Notes: generated by a model from the letters alone, not told the origin. 64,000 nt of DNA from Streptococcus sp. WB01_FAA12 (GCF_012843315.1 NZ_JABAEX010000002.1:111697-175696), one strand, 5' to 3'; counted from the first letter of the stretch, positions 28,057 through 37,835 are shown. Made by a program: numbers and translations.

Positions 28057-28128
28057 GCTCCCTTAGTTCAATGGATATAACAACTCCCTCCTAAGGAGTA
28101 GTTGCAGGTTCGATTCCTGCAGGGGGCA
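28057..28128 (+). tRNA. tRNA-Arg (anticodon CCT)
   Basis: 72 nt that fold as a cloverleaf: acceptor GCTCCCT/AGGGGGC, anticodon stem ACTCC/GGAGT with loop CTCCTAA (anticodon CCT), T arm CAGGTTCGATTCCTG, discriminator A; CCA not encoded. Its last eight bases AGGGGGCA recur at 41987, at the far end of the following island, so it is the integration target. Confidence 0.95.
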
Positions 28129-28320
28129 TTTTAAGTAATGCAAAGAAAAGCAAAGAATATGCAAAGTGTTTATTTTAAGGCAATCATCACAAGTTAATTT
28201 TTAAAAATAATTTAGTATTTTTTGTTTTTTTGACCAAATCATGACCAAATTTTGACCAAAATTAAATTTTTAGAAATTAATATAAAGTAAAGTAGATCAA
28301 GAAATTGGTCTATTTTTTGT
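28121..28320 (+). repeat. Left direct repeat (attL-like) of the tRNA-Arg island
   Basis: Starts with the last bases of the tRNA and continues through CAAAGTGTTTATTTTA, GGCAATCATCACAAGTTA, three TGACCAAA units (28229-28259) and TAAAGTAGATCAAGAAA-TTGGTCTATTTTTT. The copy at 41987-42164 is clearly homologous in the same order and orientation, with small gaps. Confidence 0.88.
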
Positions 28321-28492
28321 GAAACAGTATTAAGAGTTATTAAAAAATATTTTATCATTTTCACTATGAAATTGTTCTGTCCATTTAAAAATGTTGGAAG
28401 AGACTAAATAATATTTTTGGTTTATAGAACAGATATAAAGTTTTAAATATGATTACGCTTTAAAAAAATGTTGTATTTTATTGTGTTATCCC

Positions 28493-28521
28493 TTGACAAT
28501 TTTATTTAGAAAATATATGAT
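28493..28521 (+). promoter_or_regulatory. Promoter of the island surface-protein operon
   Basis: Consensus TTGACA (28493-28498), 17-nt spacer, TATGAT (28516-28521). Confidence 0.85.
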
Positions 28522-28529
28522 AAGAATAA

Positions 28530-28543
28530 TGACAGCGGTGTCA
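28530..28543 (+). promoter_or_regulatory. LacI-type operator, copy 1
   Basis: TGACAGCGGTGTCA, arms TGACA/TGTCA, at about +2 to +16 of the transcript. Same design as TGACACCGATGTCA at 34901-34914. Likely bound by the island's LacI-family protein (40827). Confidence 0.75.
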
Positions 28544-28610
28544 TTTTGTCTGATGTAAAAAAATTTAGTGATACATAGTAAAAAAACAATAAAAAATTTG
28601 GAGGTGTTTT

Positions 28611-30839
28611 ATGAAGCATTTTGTTCACAATGAGGTTTTTAGTATTCGGAAACTTAAGGTTGGATTGTGCTCTGTTTTGGTAGCGGTTTCATTCTTGGGG
28701 GTACAAAGTGTTTTTGCTGATGAAGTTATTACAAGTACTTCACAGATATCTATAAATAAGCTTTCTACTTCAACCACCAATAGTTTAGAAAGCTCATCAA
28801 CTAATAATTATGATAAACCTACTGGGATTGACTCTTCTACTTCACAATTAACCGATAGTAATGTTGATTCTCCTTTGACACCTAATAAAGAATATAAAGA
28901 AGATGGGGTAAATACTGGAACTTTTGAAGATGAAATGAAAGATTCTCCTCTTGTTTCTAATAGTGACCTTTCTACTTCAACTATCAAAACTTTAGAAGGT
29001 TCCTTAACTAGTAAACATGACAGTTTGACTGATTTTATTAGTACTTATTCAAAGTCAGTTAGTTCTGAGAACGAAGTTGCAGATACCTCTAATAGTAATG
29101 AAGTGCGAGAGAGTAACACTGCCTTAGAAAAAGGAATTGAAGTTTCGGCTTTAAATGTAAAAGATTATGGTGCAGTAGGCGATGGGGTTAATGATGACAG
29201 ACAAGCAATTCAAGATACAATAGATGCAGCTGCTAAAGGATTAGGTGGAGGAAAAGTATATTTTCCTGAGGGAACTTATTTAGTTAAAGAAATTGTCTTT
29301 TTGAGAAGTCATACACACATAGAAGTACATGAAAAAGCTACAATATTAAATGGTATCAATATCAAAAATCATCCTTCTATTGTATTCATGACAGGTTTAT
29401 TCACTGATGATGGAGATCAAGTTGAGTGGGAACCAACCGAAGATATCAGTTACTCTGGTGGAACAATTGATATGAACGGAGCTTTGAATGAAGAGAGGAC
29501 AAAAGCTAAGAATCTTCCTTTGATCAATTCTTCAGGAGCCTTTGCTATAGGAAATTCAAAAAACGTAACAATAAGTAATGTAACCTTTAAAGATAGCTAT
29601 CAGGGACATGCCATTCAAATTGCAGGTTCAAAAAATGTACTAGTAGACAACTCTCGGTTTTTGGGACAAGCTCTCCCTAAGACTATGAAGGATGGTCAGA
29701 TCATCAGTAAGGAGTCTATTCAAATAGAGCCATTAACCAGAAAAGGCTTTCCATATGCATTAAATGATAATGGTCAAAAATCTGAAAATGTAACAATTCA
29801 AAATTCTTATTTTGGTAAAAGTGAAAAATCAGGTGAATTAGTAACTGCAATTGGGACACATTATCAAACTGCAACAACTGAAAATCCTTCAAATATTAAA
29901 ATTCTAAATAATCATTTTGATAATATGATGTATGCGGGTATTCGCTTTACAGGATTTACTGATATTTTAATAAAAGGAAATAGGTTTGATAAGAAAACTA
30001 AAGAGGAAAGTGTACACTATCGTGAAAATGGTGCTGCTTTAGTTAATGCTTATAGTTATAAAAATGTTAAAGATATATTAGATTTGAATAAACATGTGAC
30101 TATTACTGGAAATGTATTTAATATTGCTGATTCTAACACTAAAGCAATACGAATTGCAAAAGATAGTGCAGATTATCTTGGAAAAGTAACTGATATTACT
30201 GTAACAAAGAATATCATTCGTAATAATTCGAAAAATACTGAACAGCCAAATATTGAAATGTTAAGAGTCAGCGACAATTTGGTAGTGTCTGATAATATCA
30301 TTTCAGGAGGTAAAGACGGAATCGTAATTGAAGAATCCGCTGGAAGTATCACTGTCTTAAATAACCAACTTTCCAATTTAACAGGAAATCATGTTTCTTT
30401 ACTTAAAACTGATTTTAATGGGACCAGTTCAGACACAAATAATAGTGTCGGTGATTTTAATATTATAACTGAGAATGAAAGTTATAAAATCTTTTCGCAA
30501 AATTCAGGTAATCATTCAGATAACCACTCAGATAAGCATGCAGAGGAAATAAAACCTGTAGCTGAAAACAAAAATAGTTTAGCTAATAATTACTCAGTAA
30601 ATAGTGTAGATGATAAAATTGAAAAATCAAATCATGATTCAGGTAATGTAGTAACAGGAGAAATTTCACAAAAACAATATGACGTAACTAATGTTAGTGA
30701 AGTAGTTAAGACAAAAAATAATCAACATGCATTACCAAAAACTGGATTAAATAAAATGGTTGAGTTGCTTTTAACTATTATTGGAATTTGCCTTCTATTT
30801 GGACAACGGAGTTTTAAACGTCATTATGAAGATAGATAG
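28611..30839 (+). CDS. LPXTG-anchored surface protein with pectate-lyase-like beta-helix
   Basis: Sortase-attached wall protein, 742 residues. Signal peptide of the YSIRK type (FSIRK at 10-14, cleavage likely after Ala36 in VFADE). A Ser/Thr-rich, low-complexity stalk covers about 37-175. From about residue 180 begins a Pectate_lyase_3-type right-handed parallel beta-helix (VKDYGAVGDGVNDDRQAIQ, GGKVYFPEGTY), with many NVTISNxxF-like rungs to about 620. A second polar linker leads to LPKTG near residue 707, a hydrophobic helix and a basic tail. Such folds bind or cleave glycans; catalytic residues cannot be assigned. The sequence is AT-rich, unlike core genes. The next gene starts inside its last codons. 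Probably repressed by the LacI protein at 40.8 kb. Confidence 0.92.
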   Translation: MKHFVHNEVFSIRKLKVGLCSVLVAVSFLGVQSVFADEVITSTSQISINKLSTSTTNSLESSSTNNYDKPTGIDSSTSQLTDSNVDSPLTPNKEYKEDGVNTGTFEDEMKDSPLVSNSDLSTSTIKTLEGSLTSKHDSLTDFISTYSKSVSSENEVADTSNSNEVRESNTALEKGIEVSALNVKDYGAVGDGVNDDRQAIQDTIDAAAKGLGGGKVYFPEGTYLVKEIVFLRSHTHIEVHEKATILNGINIKNHPSIVFMTGLFTDDGDQVEWEPTEDISYSGGTIDMNGALNEERTKAKNLPLINSSGAFAIGNSKNVTISNVTFKDSYQGHAIQIAGSKNVLVDNSRFLGQALPKTMKDGQIISKESIQIEPLTRKGFPYALNDNGQKSENVTIQNSYFGKSEKSGELVTAIGTHYQTATTENPSNIKILNNHFDNMMYAGIRFTGFTDILIKGNRFDKKTKEESVHYRENGAALVNAYSYKNVKDILDLNKHVTITGNVFNIADSNTKAIRIAKDSADYLGKVTDITVTKNIIRNNSKNTEQPNIEMLRVSDNLVVSDNIISGGKDGIVIEESAGSITVLNNQLSNLTGNHVSLLKTDFNGTSSDTNNSVGDFNIITENESYKIFSQNSGNHSDNHSDKHAEEIKPVAENKNSLANNYSVNSVDDKIEKSNHDSGNVVTGEISQKQYDVTNVSEVVKTKNNQHALPKTGLNKMVELLLTIIGICLLFGQRSFKRHYEDR

Positions 30840-31557
30840 AATATGCTCAATACAAGGTAGCACTATAGAGAACGAAGATAGCGTAGGTTACAAAAATCAA
30901 TATTTCTGGATTATAGATGGAGCAACAGATTTATTTAATTCAAAAGACTCTATAGGTTATTCAGTTTCAGAAGTATCTCACCTTATTTCTGAATGTCTCA
31001 AGCAGTATTGTGACGATTCGTTATCATTGAAGAAAATTTTCGAGCTTGTTTTGGATGATGTTAGAAAAATAATAGAGATAGATCAGTGTGAGTTTGATGA
31101 TTATTACCAGTTACCAACTTTTGCCTTTATTTTTGCGAAATTATCTGGTTTAAAATTAGAATACATAATGATTGGCGATTGTGTTATGATAGTCAACAAT
31201 CAAACTATTACAGACCATAGAGTAGATTGCCTTTTTGAACAAGGAAAATTTTCAATCAAATCTAATGATGAAGTTGATAAAAAGACTATATTACAAAATA
31301 TTAGGAAGCTAGCTAATAAACCAGATGGATATTGGATAGGTTCACTAGACAAAAGTAGTATAAATCATGTTATCAATGGTAGTTTGGAAGTAACTAGTGA
31401 TCATATTGTTTTAATGACTGATGGTTTTTACGATTTTTATACTCAAAATTCAGGCTACAATTTTGGAGAGTTAATTGAAATGAGAAAAGAATCTACAAAT
31501 ATTGATCCTATTTATGGTAAAAAAGATGATGCAAGTATTTTGATAATTGATGTTTAA
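30826..31557 (+). CDS. PP2C-like (PPM) protein phosphatase
   Basis: Predicted metal-dependent Ser/Thr phosphatase, 243 residues, cytoplasmic. Start ATG 30826 overlaps the last 14 nt of the surface-protein gene in another frame; a TTG at 30781 lies inside the anchor region and is rejected. PPM metal motifs are seen in order: NED at 16-18, IIDGATD (Asp31-Gly32), GDCVMIV, LMTDGFYD, and KKDDASILI at the C-terminus. It is small and divergent compared with housekeeping PhpP. Partner kinase and substrate unknown. The link to a surface protein and a PhoU-like protein suggests a signalling part in this operon. Confidence 0.82.
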   Translation: MKIDRICSIQGSTIENEDSVGYKNQYFWIIDGATDLFNSKDSIGYSVSEVSHLISECLKQYCDDSLSLKKIFELVLDDVRKIIEIDQCEFDDYYQLPTFAFIFAKLSGLKLEYIMIGDCVMIVNNQTITDHRVDCLFEQGKFSIKSNDEVDKKTILQNIRKLANKPDGYWIGSLDKSSINHVINGSLEVTSDHIVLMTDGFYDFYTQNSGYNFGELIEMRKESTNIDPIYGKKDDASILIIDV

Positions 31558-31639
31558 AATAATTTCATCATATGATGAACTATAAAGACAGTTATCTATA
31601 CGAGTTCTTTATAGTGCAATTGATTATTGAGGTTAGATA

Positions 31640-32278
31640 ATGTTGAGAAAGCATTTTGACAATGAAATTATTGAGTTGTCTAATAATCTAGAAGATATAT
31701 GGATTTCTATAATAAAAAAATATGAAATGATATTTGATGATTTAACTGAAGTTCAAAAACAAAGTATTATAGATAATGATTTAGTTATTAATGAAGCAGT
31801 TGTTACAATAGATATGAAAGGTATTGAACTCATCTGTTTACAACATCCTGTTTCTGTTGATTTGAGAAAAATTATAACTATAGTAAAATTATCCACAGAT
31901 ATTGAACGTATTGGTGATCGAATCATTGAAATAGTTAAGAATTTAAAAAATATTCATACAATGCATGAATGGGGACCATTATTTTATGAAATGCTAAAAA
32001 TACATTTTATTCTAGGGGATCACTTAAAGAAAACTCTAACATGGTATAAGAATAGAAACTATGAACCTGACGTATATGACTATAATAAAAAATGTAAGTT
32101 GATATCTGGTCTATGTCAAAAACTAGGAGACAAAGTAGTAGAGAACTTTCTTATTGAATCCTCAAATGTTGATGAAGCTATTGTATTTTTAGAAGTTATT
32201 AATATTCTTGATAAGATGTCCCATACAACAAAATCTATTTATAAATGGTTAGATTATCAGGAAATTGGAGTATTATAG
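31640..32278 (+). CDS. PhoU-domain protein
   Basis: Helical protein of 212 residues with two PhoU-like three-helix repeats; the first includes the conserved metal-binding pattern IVKLSTDIERIGDRIIEI. PhoU proteins normally adjust phosphate uptake and PhoR signalling next to pstSCAB; no Pst genes are here, so this copy must serve the island (perhaps the ABC importer downstream). Start ATG 31640; a GAGG lies about 6 nt upstream. 82-nt gap after the phosphatase, 16 nt before galT. Confidence 0.85.
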   Translation: MLRKHFDNEIIELSNNLEDIWISIIKKYEMIFDDLTEVQKQSIIDNDLVINEAVVTIDMKGIELICLQHPVSVDLRKIITIVKLSTDIERIGDRIIEIVKNLKNIHTMHEWGPLFYEMLKIHFILGDHLKKTLTWYKNRNYEPDVYDYNKKCKLISGLCQKLGDKVVENFLIESSNVDEAIVFLEVINILDKMSHTTKSIYKWLDYQEIGVL

Positions 32279-32294
32279 TTAAAGAGGAGTATAT

Positions 32295-33770
32295 ATGCAG
32301 ACAATAGTAGATAATTTTGCTAATAAAGTTATTGAATATGGAATTTATAAATCGATGGACCAAATATATATAAAAAATAGAATATTGGCTTTAATCGGTG
32401 AAGAAGGAACTGATAAGATTTCAAATGATAGTGATCTTAAAAAATTAAAAGACAATTTAGTAGAAATAGCTTTAAAGAACGGTAAAATTGCTGATTTAGC
32501 TGAGGCAAAGGAATGTTTAGGTGCAGAGCTGATGAATTTTATCGTTCCATTACCAAGTCGCCTTAATGATATTTTTTGGAGTTCATATGATGTTTCGCCA
32601 CAGGAAGCAGTTGAAGAGTTCTATCAGTTAAGTAAAGATAGCGACTATATTAAATTGTCAGCTATCGCTAAAAATATAGCTTTTCATACTGAAACTAATT
32701 ATGGTTCACTTGAAATTACAATCAATTTATCAAAACCGGAAAAAGATCCGAAAACAATCGCAGCAGAGAAATTGGTAAAGTCATCTAATTATCCAAAATG
32801 TTTACTTTGTATGGAAAATGAAGGTTATCAGGGGAGAATAAATTATCCAGCACGTGCTAATCATAGAATTATTCGGTTGGAACTGGGAGACGAAGTATGG
32901 GGTTTCCAGTATTCCCCATACTCATATTTTAATGAGCATGCGATATTCTTGAATAGTCAACATGTACCAATGGCTATTACGTCCAAAACATTTGAACAAT
33001 TATTGGAGATTGTTGATATTTTACCAGGATATTTTGCTGGTTCAAATTCTGATCTTCCTATCTCAGGAGGTTCTATTCTTAGTCATAATCACTACCAGGG
33101 AGGAAAACATATTTTCCCAATGGAAAAAGCAAAAATTGAGAGAGAATTTCTTTTTAAAGACTTTGAGGATGTTAAAGCAGGTATTGTAAAATGGCCGATG
33201 TCAGTGATTAGGCTACAAGGTGAAAATAAAAATCGTTTGGTAGAATTAGCTACTAAAATCCTAAATATCTGGAGAGAATATTCAGATTTAGAAGTAGACA
33301 TCATTGCTAAGACTGAAGATATTCCACACCATACGGTGACTCCTATTGCTCGTAAAGTGGATGGAAGATATGAATTGGATATTGTTCTGAGAGATAACCA
33401 TACTACTAAACAATACCCAGATGGTGTTTACCACCCTCATCAAGATGTACAACATATTAAAAAGGAAAATATCGGGTTAATCGAAGTGATGGGACTTGCG
33501 ATTTTACCACCTCGTTTGAAAACAGAGTTAGAAGAAGTTGAAAAATATCTTTTAGGAGAAAAAAATTCAATTGCAAACTATCATTTAGAATGGGCTGACC
33601 AATTGAAAGAAAAATATCCTAATATTAAAAAAGAAGAGGTTAATCGCGTAGTTCAACACGAAGTAGGACAAGTATTTGCGAGAGTTCTCGAAGATGCTGG
33701 CGTTTATAAGAATACTCCGTTTGGACATGAAGCGTTTATGAGATTTGTTAAGTCGGTTGGAATTAGTTAG
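32295..33770 (+). CDS. galT: UDP-glucose-hexose-1-phosphate uridylyltransferase, class II GalT
   Basis: Leloir enzyme exchanging UMP between UDP-glucose and galactose-1-phosphate. 491 residues, the long Gram-positive class II form. Visible motifs: [13 protein letters not shown], the histidine-rich active segment [15 protein letters not shown] and [10 protein letters not shown]. Followed by galE 12 nt later, but there is no galK and no galactose permease here, so its substrate supply depends on other loci. AAAGAGGAG ribosome site. Base composition is AT-rich like the rest of the island. Confidence 0.96.
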   Translation: MQTIVDNFANKVIEYGIYKSMDQIYIKNRILALIGEEGTDKISNDSDLKKLKDNLVEIALKNGKIADLAEAKECLGAELMNFIVPLPSRLNDIFWSSYDVSPQEAVEEFYQLSKDSDYIKLSAIAKNIAFHTETNYGSLEITINLSKPEKDPKTIAAEKLVKSSNYPKCLLCMENEGYQGRINYPARANHRIIRLELGDEVWGFQYSPYSYFNEHAIFLNSQHVPMAITSKTFEQLLEIVDILPGYFAGSNSDLPISGGSILSHNHYQGGKHIFPMEKAKIEREFLFKDFEDVKAGIVKWPMSVIRLQGENKNRLVELATKILNIWREYSDLEVDIIAKTEDIPHHTVTPIARKVDGRYELDIVLRDNHTTKQYPDGVYHPHQDVQHIKKENIGLIEVMGLAILPPRLKTELEEVEKYLLGEKNSIANYHLEWADQLKEKYPNIKKEEVNRVVQHEVGQVFARVLEDAGVYKNTPFGHEAFMRFVKSVGIS

Positions 33771-33782
33771 GAGGAACCCCAA

Positions 33783-34796
33783 ATGGCAATATTGGTGACA
33801 GGCGGAGCTGGTTATATTGGTAGCCATACCGTAGTAGAATTATTAAATTTAGGGAAGGAAGTCGTAATTGTCGATAACCTTTCGAACTCTAGCATCTTGG
33901 TATTAGATCGGATTGAAGCAATTACTGGGAAACGTCCTGCGTTTTACGAATTAGATGTTTGTGATAAACAAGGATTGAGAAAAGTTTTTGAACAAGAATC
34001 TATTGAGGCTGCAATTCATTTTGCAGGATACAAAGCTGTCGGAGAATCCGTGCAAAAGCCTGTGATGTACTACGAAAATAATATTATGAGCACATTAGCT
34101 CTTGTTGAAGTGATGTCAGAGTTTAAAGTTAAGAAGATTGTATTTTCATCGAGTGCGACTGTATACGGCATTCACAATCAATCACCCCTCATTGAGACAA
34201 TGCCGACAAGTGCAACAAACCCTTATGGGTACACCAAAGTGATGCTTGAACAAATTTTAAAAGATGTTCATGTAGCAGATTCAGAGTGGAGTATTGCATT
34301 GCTTCGTTATTTTAATCCGATCGGGGCTCATGAGTCTGGGCTTATTGGTGAAGACCCCTCTGGAATTCCCAACAACTTGATGCCTTTTATTGCACAAGTA
34401 GCTGTAGGCAAGCGATCAGAGCTAAGTGTTTTTGGAGATGATTATGATACGGTAGATGGTACTGGTGTTCGCGATTATATCCATGTAGTGGATTTAGCGA
34501 TAGGGCATATAAAAGCTTTAGAAAAAGTATCCGAAAAAACAGATGTTTATATTTATAACCTGGGCTCAGGAGAGGGAACTAGTGTATTACAACTTGTAAA
34601 TACATTTGAAAGTGTCAATAAGGTTCCAATTCCTTATAAAATTGTTCCAAGACGATCAGGAGACGTTGCGACTTGTTATGCAAATGCAGACAAAGCGTAT
34701 AAGGAGTTAAATTGGAAGACTACGAAAACGGTTGAAGATATGTGTAGAGATACATGGAATTGGCAATCCAAAAATCCTAATGGATACAATAAATAA
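33783..34796 (+). CDS. galE: UDP-glucose 4-epimerase
   Basis: NAD-dependent interconversion of UDP-glucose and UDP-galactose (and possibly the GlcNAc forms). 337 residues; Rossmann motif TGGAGYIGSH, SSATVYG with the catalytic Ser, and YGYTK (YxxxK). Ribosome site AGGAGGAACCCC between galT and the ATG. UDP-galactose made here could feed polysaccharide or glycoprotein synthesis. A promoter-bearing gap follows before the next gene. Confidence 0.97.
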   Translation: MAILVTGGAGYIGSHTVVELLNLGKEVVIVDNLSNSSILVLDRIEAITGKRPAFYELDVCDKQGLRKVFEQESIEAAIHFAGYKAVGESVQKPVMYYENNIMSTLALVEVMSEFKVKKIVFSSSATVYGIHNQSPLIETMPTSATNPYGYTKVMLEQILKDVHVADSEWSIALLRYFNPIGAHESGLIGEDPSGIPNNLMPFIAQVAVGKRSELSVFGDDYDTVDGTGVRDYIHVVDLAIGHIKALEKVSEKTDVYIYNLGSGEGTSVLQLVNTFESVNKVPIPYKIVPRRSGDVATCYANADKAYKELNWKTTKTVEDMCRDTWNWQSKNPNGYNK

Positions 34797-34849
34797 TAAA
34801 GCACAATAGTCTTGTGATATGTATATATAAAAAAAATCAAAAAAAAATT

Positions 34850-34865
34850 ATGAAAGCGCTTGACA
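34850..34865 (+). promoter_or_regulatory. cre-like site (CcpA) overlapping a -35
   Basis: ATGAAAGCGCTTGACA matches the centre of the cre consensus (GAAAGCG-CTT) and overlaps the TTGACA of the promoter at 34860, which fits catabolite repression. The outer positions match imperfectly. Confidence 0.5.
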
Positions 34866-34889
34866 AAGTAATCGTTTACATTGTATAAT
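34860..34889 (+). promoter_or_regulatory. Promoter of the 2H phosphoesterase-ABC importer operon
   Basis: TTGACA (34860-34865), 18-nt spacer, TATAAT (34884-34889), both consensus. Confidence 0.88.
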
Positions 34890-34895
34890 GTAAAC
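34874..34895 (+). promoter_or_regulatory. Perfect palindrome over the -10
   Basis: GTTTACATT - GTAT - AATGTAAAC, nine-base arms; it spans the whole -10 element. A repressor bound here would block the promoter. It is not present at the other island promoter (28493). Confidence 0.7.
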
Positions 34896-34900
34896 ATGAA

Positions 34901-34914
34901 TGACACCGATGTCA
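34901..34914 (+). promoter_or_regulatory. LacI-type operator, copy 2
   Basis: TGACACCGATGTCA, about +5 to +18 of the transcript; same arms and spacing as 28530-28543. Confidence 0.75.
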
Positions 34915-34937
34915 AAAATAAAAAAGAAGGTCTTTTT

Positions 34938-35594
34938 ATGAAAAACTTAACAAAAATTAAGTTCAAAGAGAACGGGGAATTTAATCATTTCCCAGGGAAT
35001 ACAGTTGTTGCAAATCTTTATACTAATTCAGATTTGATGGAAGTTGTTGATATCATTCAATCACGTTATAGAGAGTTGCCATTTATAGATAAATTTACAT
35101 TAACTCCAAGAGATTCTATTCATATGACAGTAATAGAGTTACTTTGTCACGAAAATCGTGAGTCTGAATTTTGGAGTAGTCATCTACCACTAGATACACC
35201 ATTACAAGAAATTCATGATTACTTTGCTAAGCAACTAGAAATCTTCCCATTACTCAACGAAGATATTCATATGCGAGTTACTGAAATGGGCAATCAAAAC
35301 ATTTTAGTTGAACCAGCAGATGAAAAATCAGCTAAACGATTAGAAGAAATTAGAACGTATGTTTCAGAAAAAGCAGGTGTTCGATTCCCTAATCATGATC
35401 GCTATCAATTCCATATCTCAATTGGATATCTTCGAGTTCCATTAACGGAAGATGAAAATGAAGAGTTTACAAAGGTGAAAAAGGAATTAACAAAAGTTCT
35501 ACTTGAAAAGATTCCTGTAATTACTGTAAATCGTATTGATTATACAGTATTTGAAGATATGAGACGATTTGTTCCATATTGTGAAAAATTTTAA
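34938..35594 (+). CDS. 2H phosphoesterase superfamily protein (DUF1868-like)
   Basis: 218 residues from ATG 34938 (AAGAAGG upstream; an ATG at 34881 lies within the promoter and is rejected). Two H-x-[T/S] motifs, HMT at residue 62 and HIS at 159, about 97 residues apart, define the 2H fold that cleaves 2',3'-cyclic phosphates or related phosphodiesters (RNA ligase-like/CPDase superfamily). Substrate unknown. It is the first gene of the operon with an ABC importer, so it may act on an imported phosphodiester or on a signal nucleotide. Confidence 0.85.
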   Translation: MKNLTKIKFKENGEFNHFPGNTVVANLYTNSDLMEVVDIIQSRYRELPFIDKFTLTPRDSIHMTVIELLCHENRESEFWSSHLPLDTPLQEIHDYFAKQLEIFPLLNEDIHMRVTEMGNQNILVEPADEKSAKRLEEIRTYVSEKAGVRFPNHDRYQFHISIGYLRVPLTEDENEEFTKVKKELTKVLLEKIPVITVNRIDYTVFEDMRRFVPYCEKF

Positions 35595-35630
35595 AAAAAA
35601 TTATTATTAAAAATATAAAGGAGTTTTCAT

Positions 35631-36710
35631 ATGAAAAAATCTAAATTGTTATCGCTTTTAGCTGCAGGGGTTGCGGTTACAACATTGGCAGCATGTTCAG
35701 GTGGTTCAAATAATTCATCAAATTCTTCGAGCGATACACCTCAATCAGAAGAAAAAGCTGATAAGAGCCAAGAATTAGTAATTTATTCTAACTCTGTTTC
35801 AAACGGACGTGGAGATTGGCTAACTGCTAAAGCAAAAGAAGCTGGTTTCAATATTAAAATGGTTGATATCCCTGGCGCTCAATTAGCAGACCGTGTTATT
35901 GCTGAGAAGAATAATGCAGTTGCAGATATGGTATTTGGAATTGGTGCTGTTGATTCAAATAAAATTAGAGATCAAAAATTACTAGTACAGTACAAGCCTA
36001 AATGGTTAGATAAAATTGATCAATCTTTATCAGATAAAGATAATTATTATAATCCTGTGATTGTTCAACCATTAGTTTTAATTGGGGCGCCTGATGTAAA
36101 AGAAATGCCTAAAGATTGGACTGAGTTAGGTAGCAAGTATAAAGGTAAATATTCAATTTCTGGGCTCTCAGGTGGAACAGGGCGTGCTATCTTGGCAAGT
36201 ATCCTTGTTCGTTATCTAGATGATAAAGGAGAATTGGGTGTTTCTGAAAAAGGTTGGCAAGCAGCTAAAGAATATTTGGAAAATGCGTACACTCTTCAAA
36301 AGGGTGAAAGTTCAATTGTTAAAATGTTGGATAAGGATGACCCAATCCAGTATGGAATGATGTGGGGTTCTGGTGCATTAGTTGGACAGAAAGAACAAAA
36401 TGTTGTATTTAAAGTAATGTCTCCTGAAATTGGTGTCCCGTTTGTAACTGAACAAACAATGATTTTGAATACTAGTAAGAAACAAGCTTTAGCTAAAGAA
36501 TTTATTGATTGGTTTGGTCAAACAGAAATTCAAGTAGAGTATAGCAAAAACTTTGGTTCTATTCCTGCAAATACTGAGGCAGTGAAAGAGTTACCAGAAG
36601 CAACTAAGAAATTTGTTGATCAAGTGAAACCACAAAGTATTGATTGGGAAGCTGTTGGAAAACATTTGGACGAATGGGTCGAAAAAGCTGAACTTGAATA
36701 TGTAAAATAG
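35631..36710 (+). CDS. ABC transporter substrate-binding lipoprotein (Fe3+/phosphonate-type family)
   Basis: Lipoprotein receptor of an importer, 359 residues. Lipobox LAAC with Cys22, then a Ser/Asn-rich linker and a type II periplasmic-binding fold beginning ELVIYSNSVSNGRGDWL. The family (FbpA/PhnS/PotD-like, extracellular solute-binding protein 1/6) takes ferric iron, 2-aminoethylphosphonate, thiamine or polyamines. I recall the pneumococcal equivalent being studied as a putative iron transporter, but specificity is open; a sugar-type repressor and a phosphodiesterase in the same unit argue for an organic phosphate as an alternative. AAAGGAG ribosome site. Confidence 0.88.
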   Translation: MKKSKLLSLLAAGVAVTTLAACSGGSNNSSNSSSDTPQSEEKADKSQELVIYSNSVSNGRGDWLTAKAKEAGFNIKMVDIPGAQLADRVIAEKNNAVADMVFGIGAVDSNKIRDQKLLVQYKPKWLDKIDQSLSDKDNYYNPVIVQPLVLIGAPDVKEMPKDWTELGSKYKGKYSISGLSGGTGRAILASILVRYLDDKGELGVSEKGWQAAKEYLENAYTLQKGESSIVKMLDKDDPIQYGMMWGSGALVGQKEQNVVFKVMSPEIGVPFVTEQTMILNTSKKQALAKEFIDWFGQTEIQVEYSKNFGSIPANTEAVKELPEATKKFVDQVKPQSIDWEAVGKHLDEWVEKAELEYVK

Positions 36711-36813
36711 GACATAAGTGTAATTTTTAAAATTCCAAGTCTCTCTAATGTTTCTGCACATACAAAAGAAATTAAGAGGGACTTTTTATATATTAGTAAA
36801 GGAAGTTAATAAT

Positions 36814-37824
36814 ATGATTAAATTTGATAATATTCAAATTAAATATGGTGATTTTATCGCGATTGATAATCTTAATTTAGATATTCAGGAAGGAGAATTC
36901 TTTACCTTTCTAGGACCTTCTGGATGTGGTAAATCAACAACTTTGAGAGCTTTGGTAGGTTTTCTAGACCCTTCATCTGGAAGTATTGAGGTTAATGGCA
37001 CAGATGTTACGCACTTGGAGCCTGAAAAACGTGGAATCGGGATCGTATTCCAATCTTACGCACTATTTCCAACAATGACAGTTTTTGATAATATTGCATT
37101 TGGTTTAAAAGTTAAAAAAGTTGCTCCAGATGTTATTAAAGCCAAGGTTTCTGCAGTGGCTGCTAAAATTAAGATTTCAGATCAACAATTGCAACGTAAC
37201 GTTTCAGAATTATCTGGAGGACAACAGCAGCGTGTAGCTTTAGCTCGTGCTCTTGTTTTGGAACCTAAAATCCTATGTTTGGATGAACCCTTGTCAAACC
37301 TAGATGCAAAATTACGTGTGGATTTGAGAAAAGAGTTGAAACGTCTTCAAAAAGAATTGGGAATTACAACTCTATATGTTACACATGACCAAGAGGAAGC
37401 GTTAACGCTATCTGATAGGATTGCTGTTTTTAATAATGGTTTTATTGAACAAGTGGGGACACCAGTAGAAATTTATCATAATTCTCAAACAGAATTTGTA
37501 TGTGATTTCATTGGAGACATTAACGTACTTACAGATGAAACTGTTCACGGAATTCTTCTAAATAATGCTCATGTTTTTTTGGAAGATAAAAAAGGTTACA
37601 TTCGTTTAGAAAAAGTTCGCTTCAAACGTGAAACGGATCAGGATTTTGTCTTAAAAGGTTCAATTATTGATGTTGAATTTTCAGGAGTTACAATTCACTA
37701 TACTGTTCAGGTATCTGAAAACCAAATTCTTAATGTAACAAGTATCGATAGTCAGTCAGCTATTAGATCTGTCGGAGAAAGTGTGGAATTATTTATCACA
37801 CCATCAGACGTTCTGCAATTTTAA
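36814..37824 (+). CDS. ABC transporter ATP-binding protein
   Basis: ATPase of the importer, 336 residues from ATG 36814 (AAAGGAAG upstream; the ATG at 36748 lies in untranslated sequence). Walker [10 protein letters not shown], signature LSGGQQQR, Walker [12 protein letters not shown]-loop VTHDQEE; the C-terminal third is a TOBE-like regulatory domain. PotA/FbpC/CysA class, which matches the binding protein and fused permease next to it. Confidence 0.93.
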   Translation: MIKFDNIQIKYGDFIAIDNLNLDIQEGEFFTFLGPSGCGKSTTLRALVGFLDPSSGSIEVNGTDVTHLEPEKRGIGIVFQSYALFPTMTVFDNIAFGLKVKKVAPDVIKAKVSAVAAKIKISDQQLQRNVSELSGGQQQRVALARALVLEPKILCLDEPLSNLDAKLRVDLRKELKRLQKELGITTLYVTHDQEEALTLSDRIAVFNNGFIEQVGTPVEIYHNSQTEFVCDFIGDINVLTDETVHGILLNNAHVFLEDKKGYIRLEKVRFKRETDQDFVLKGSIIDVEFSGVTIHYTVQVSENQILNVTSIDSQSAIRSVGESVELFITPSDVLQF

Positions 37825-37835
37825 GGAGGGGCAGT

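Noticed and set aside
32295..34796. galT-galE as a complete galactose operon
   Set aside because: No galK, galactose permease or mutarotase is in the island, so it is only part of the pathway.
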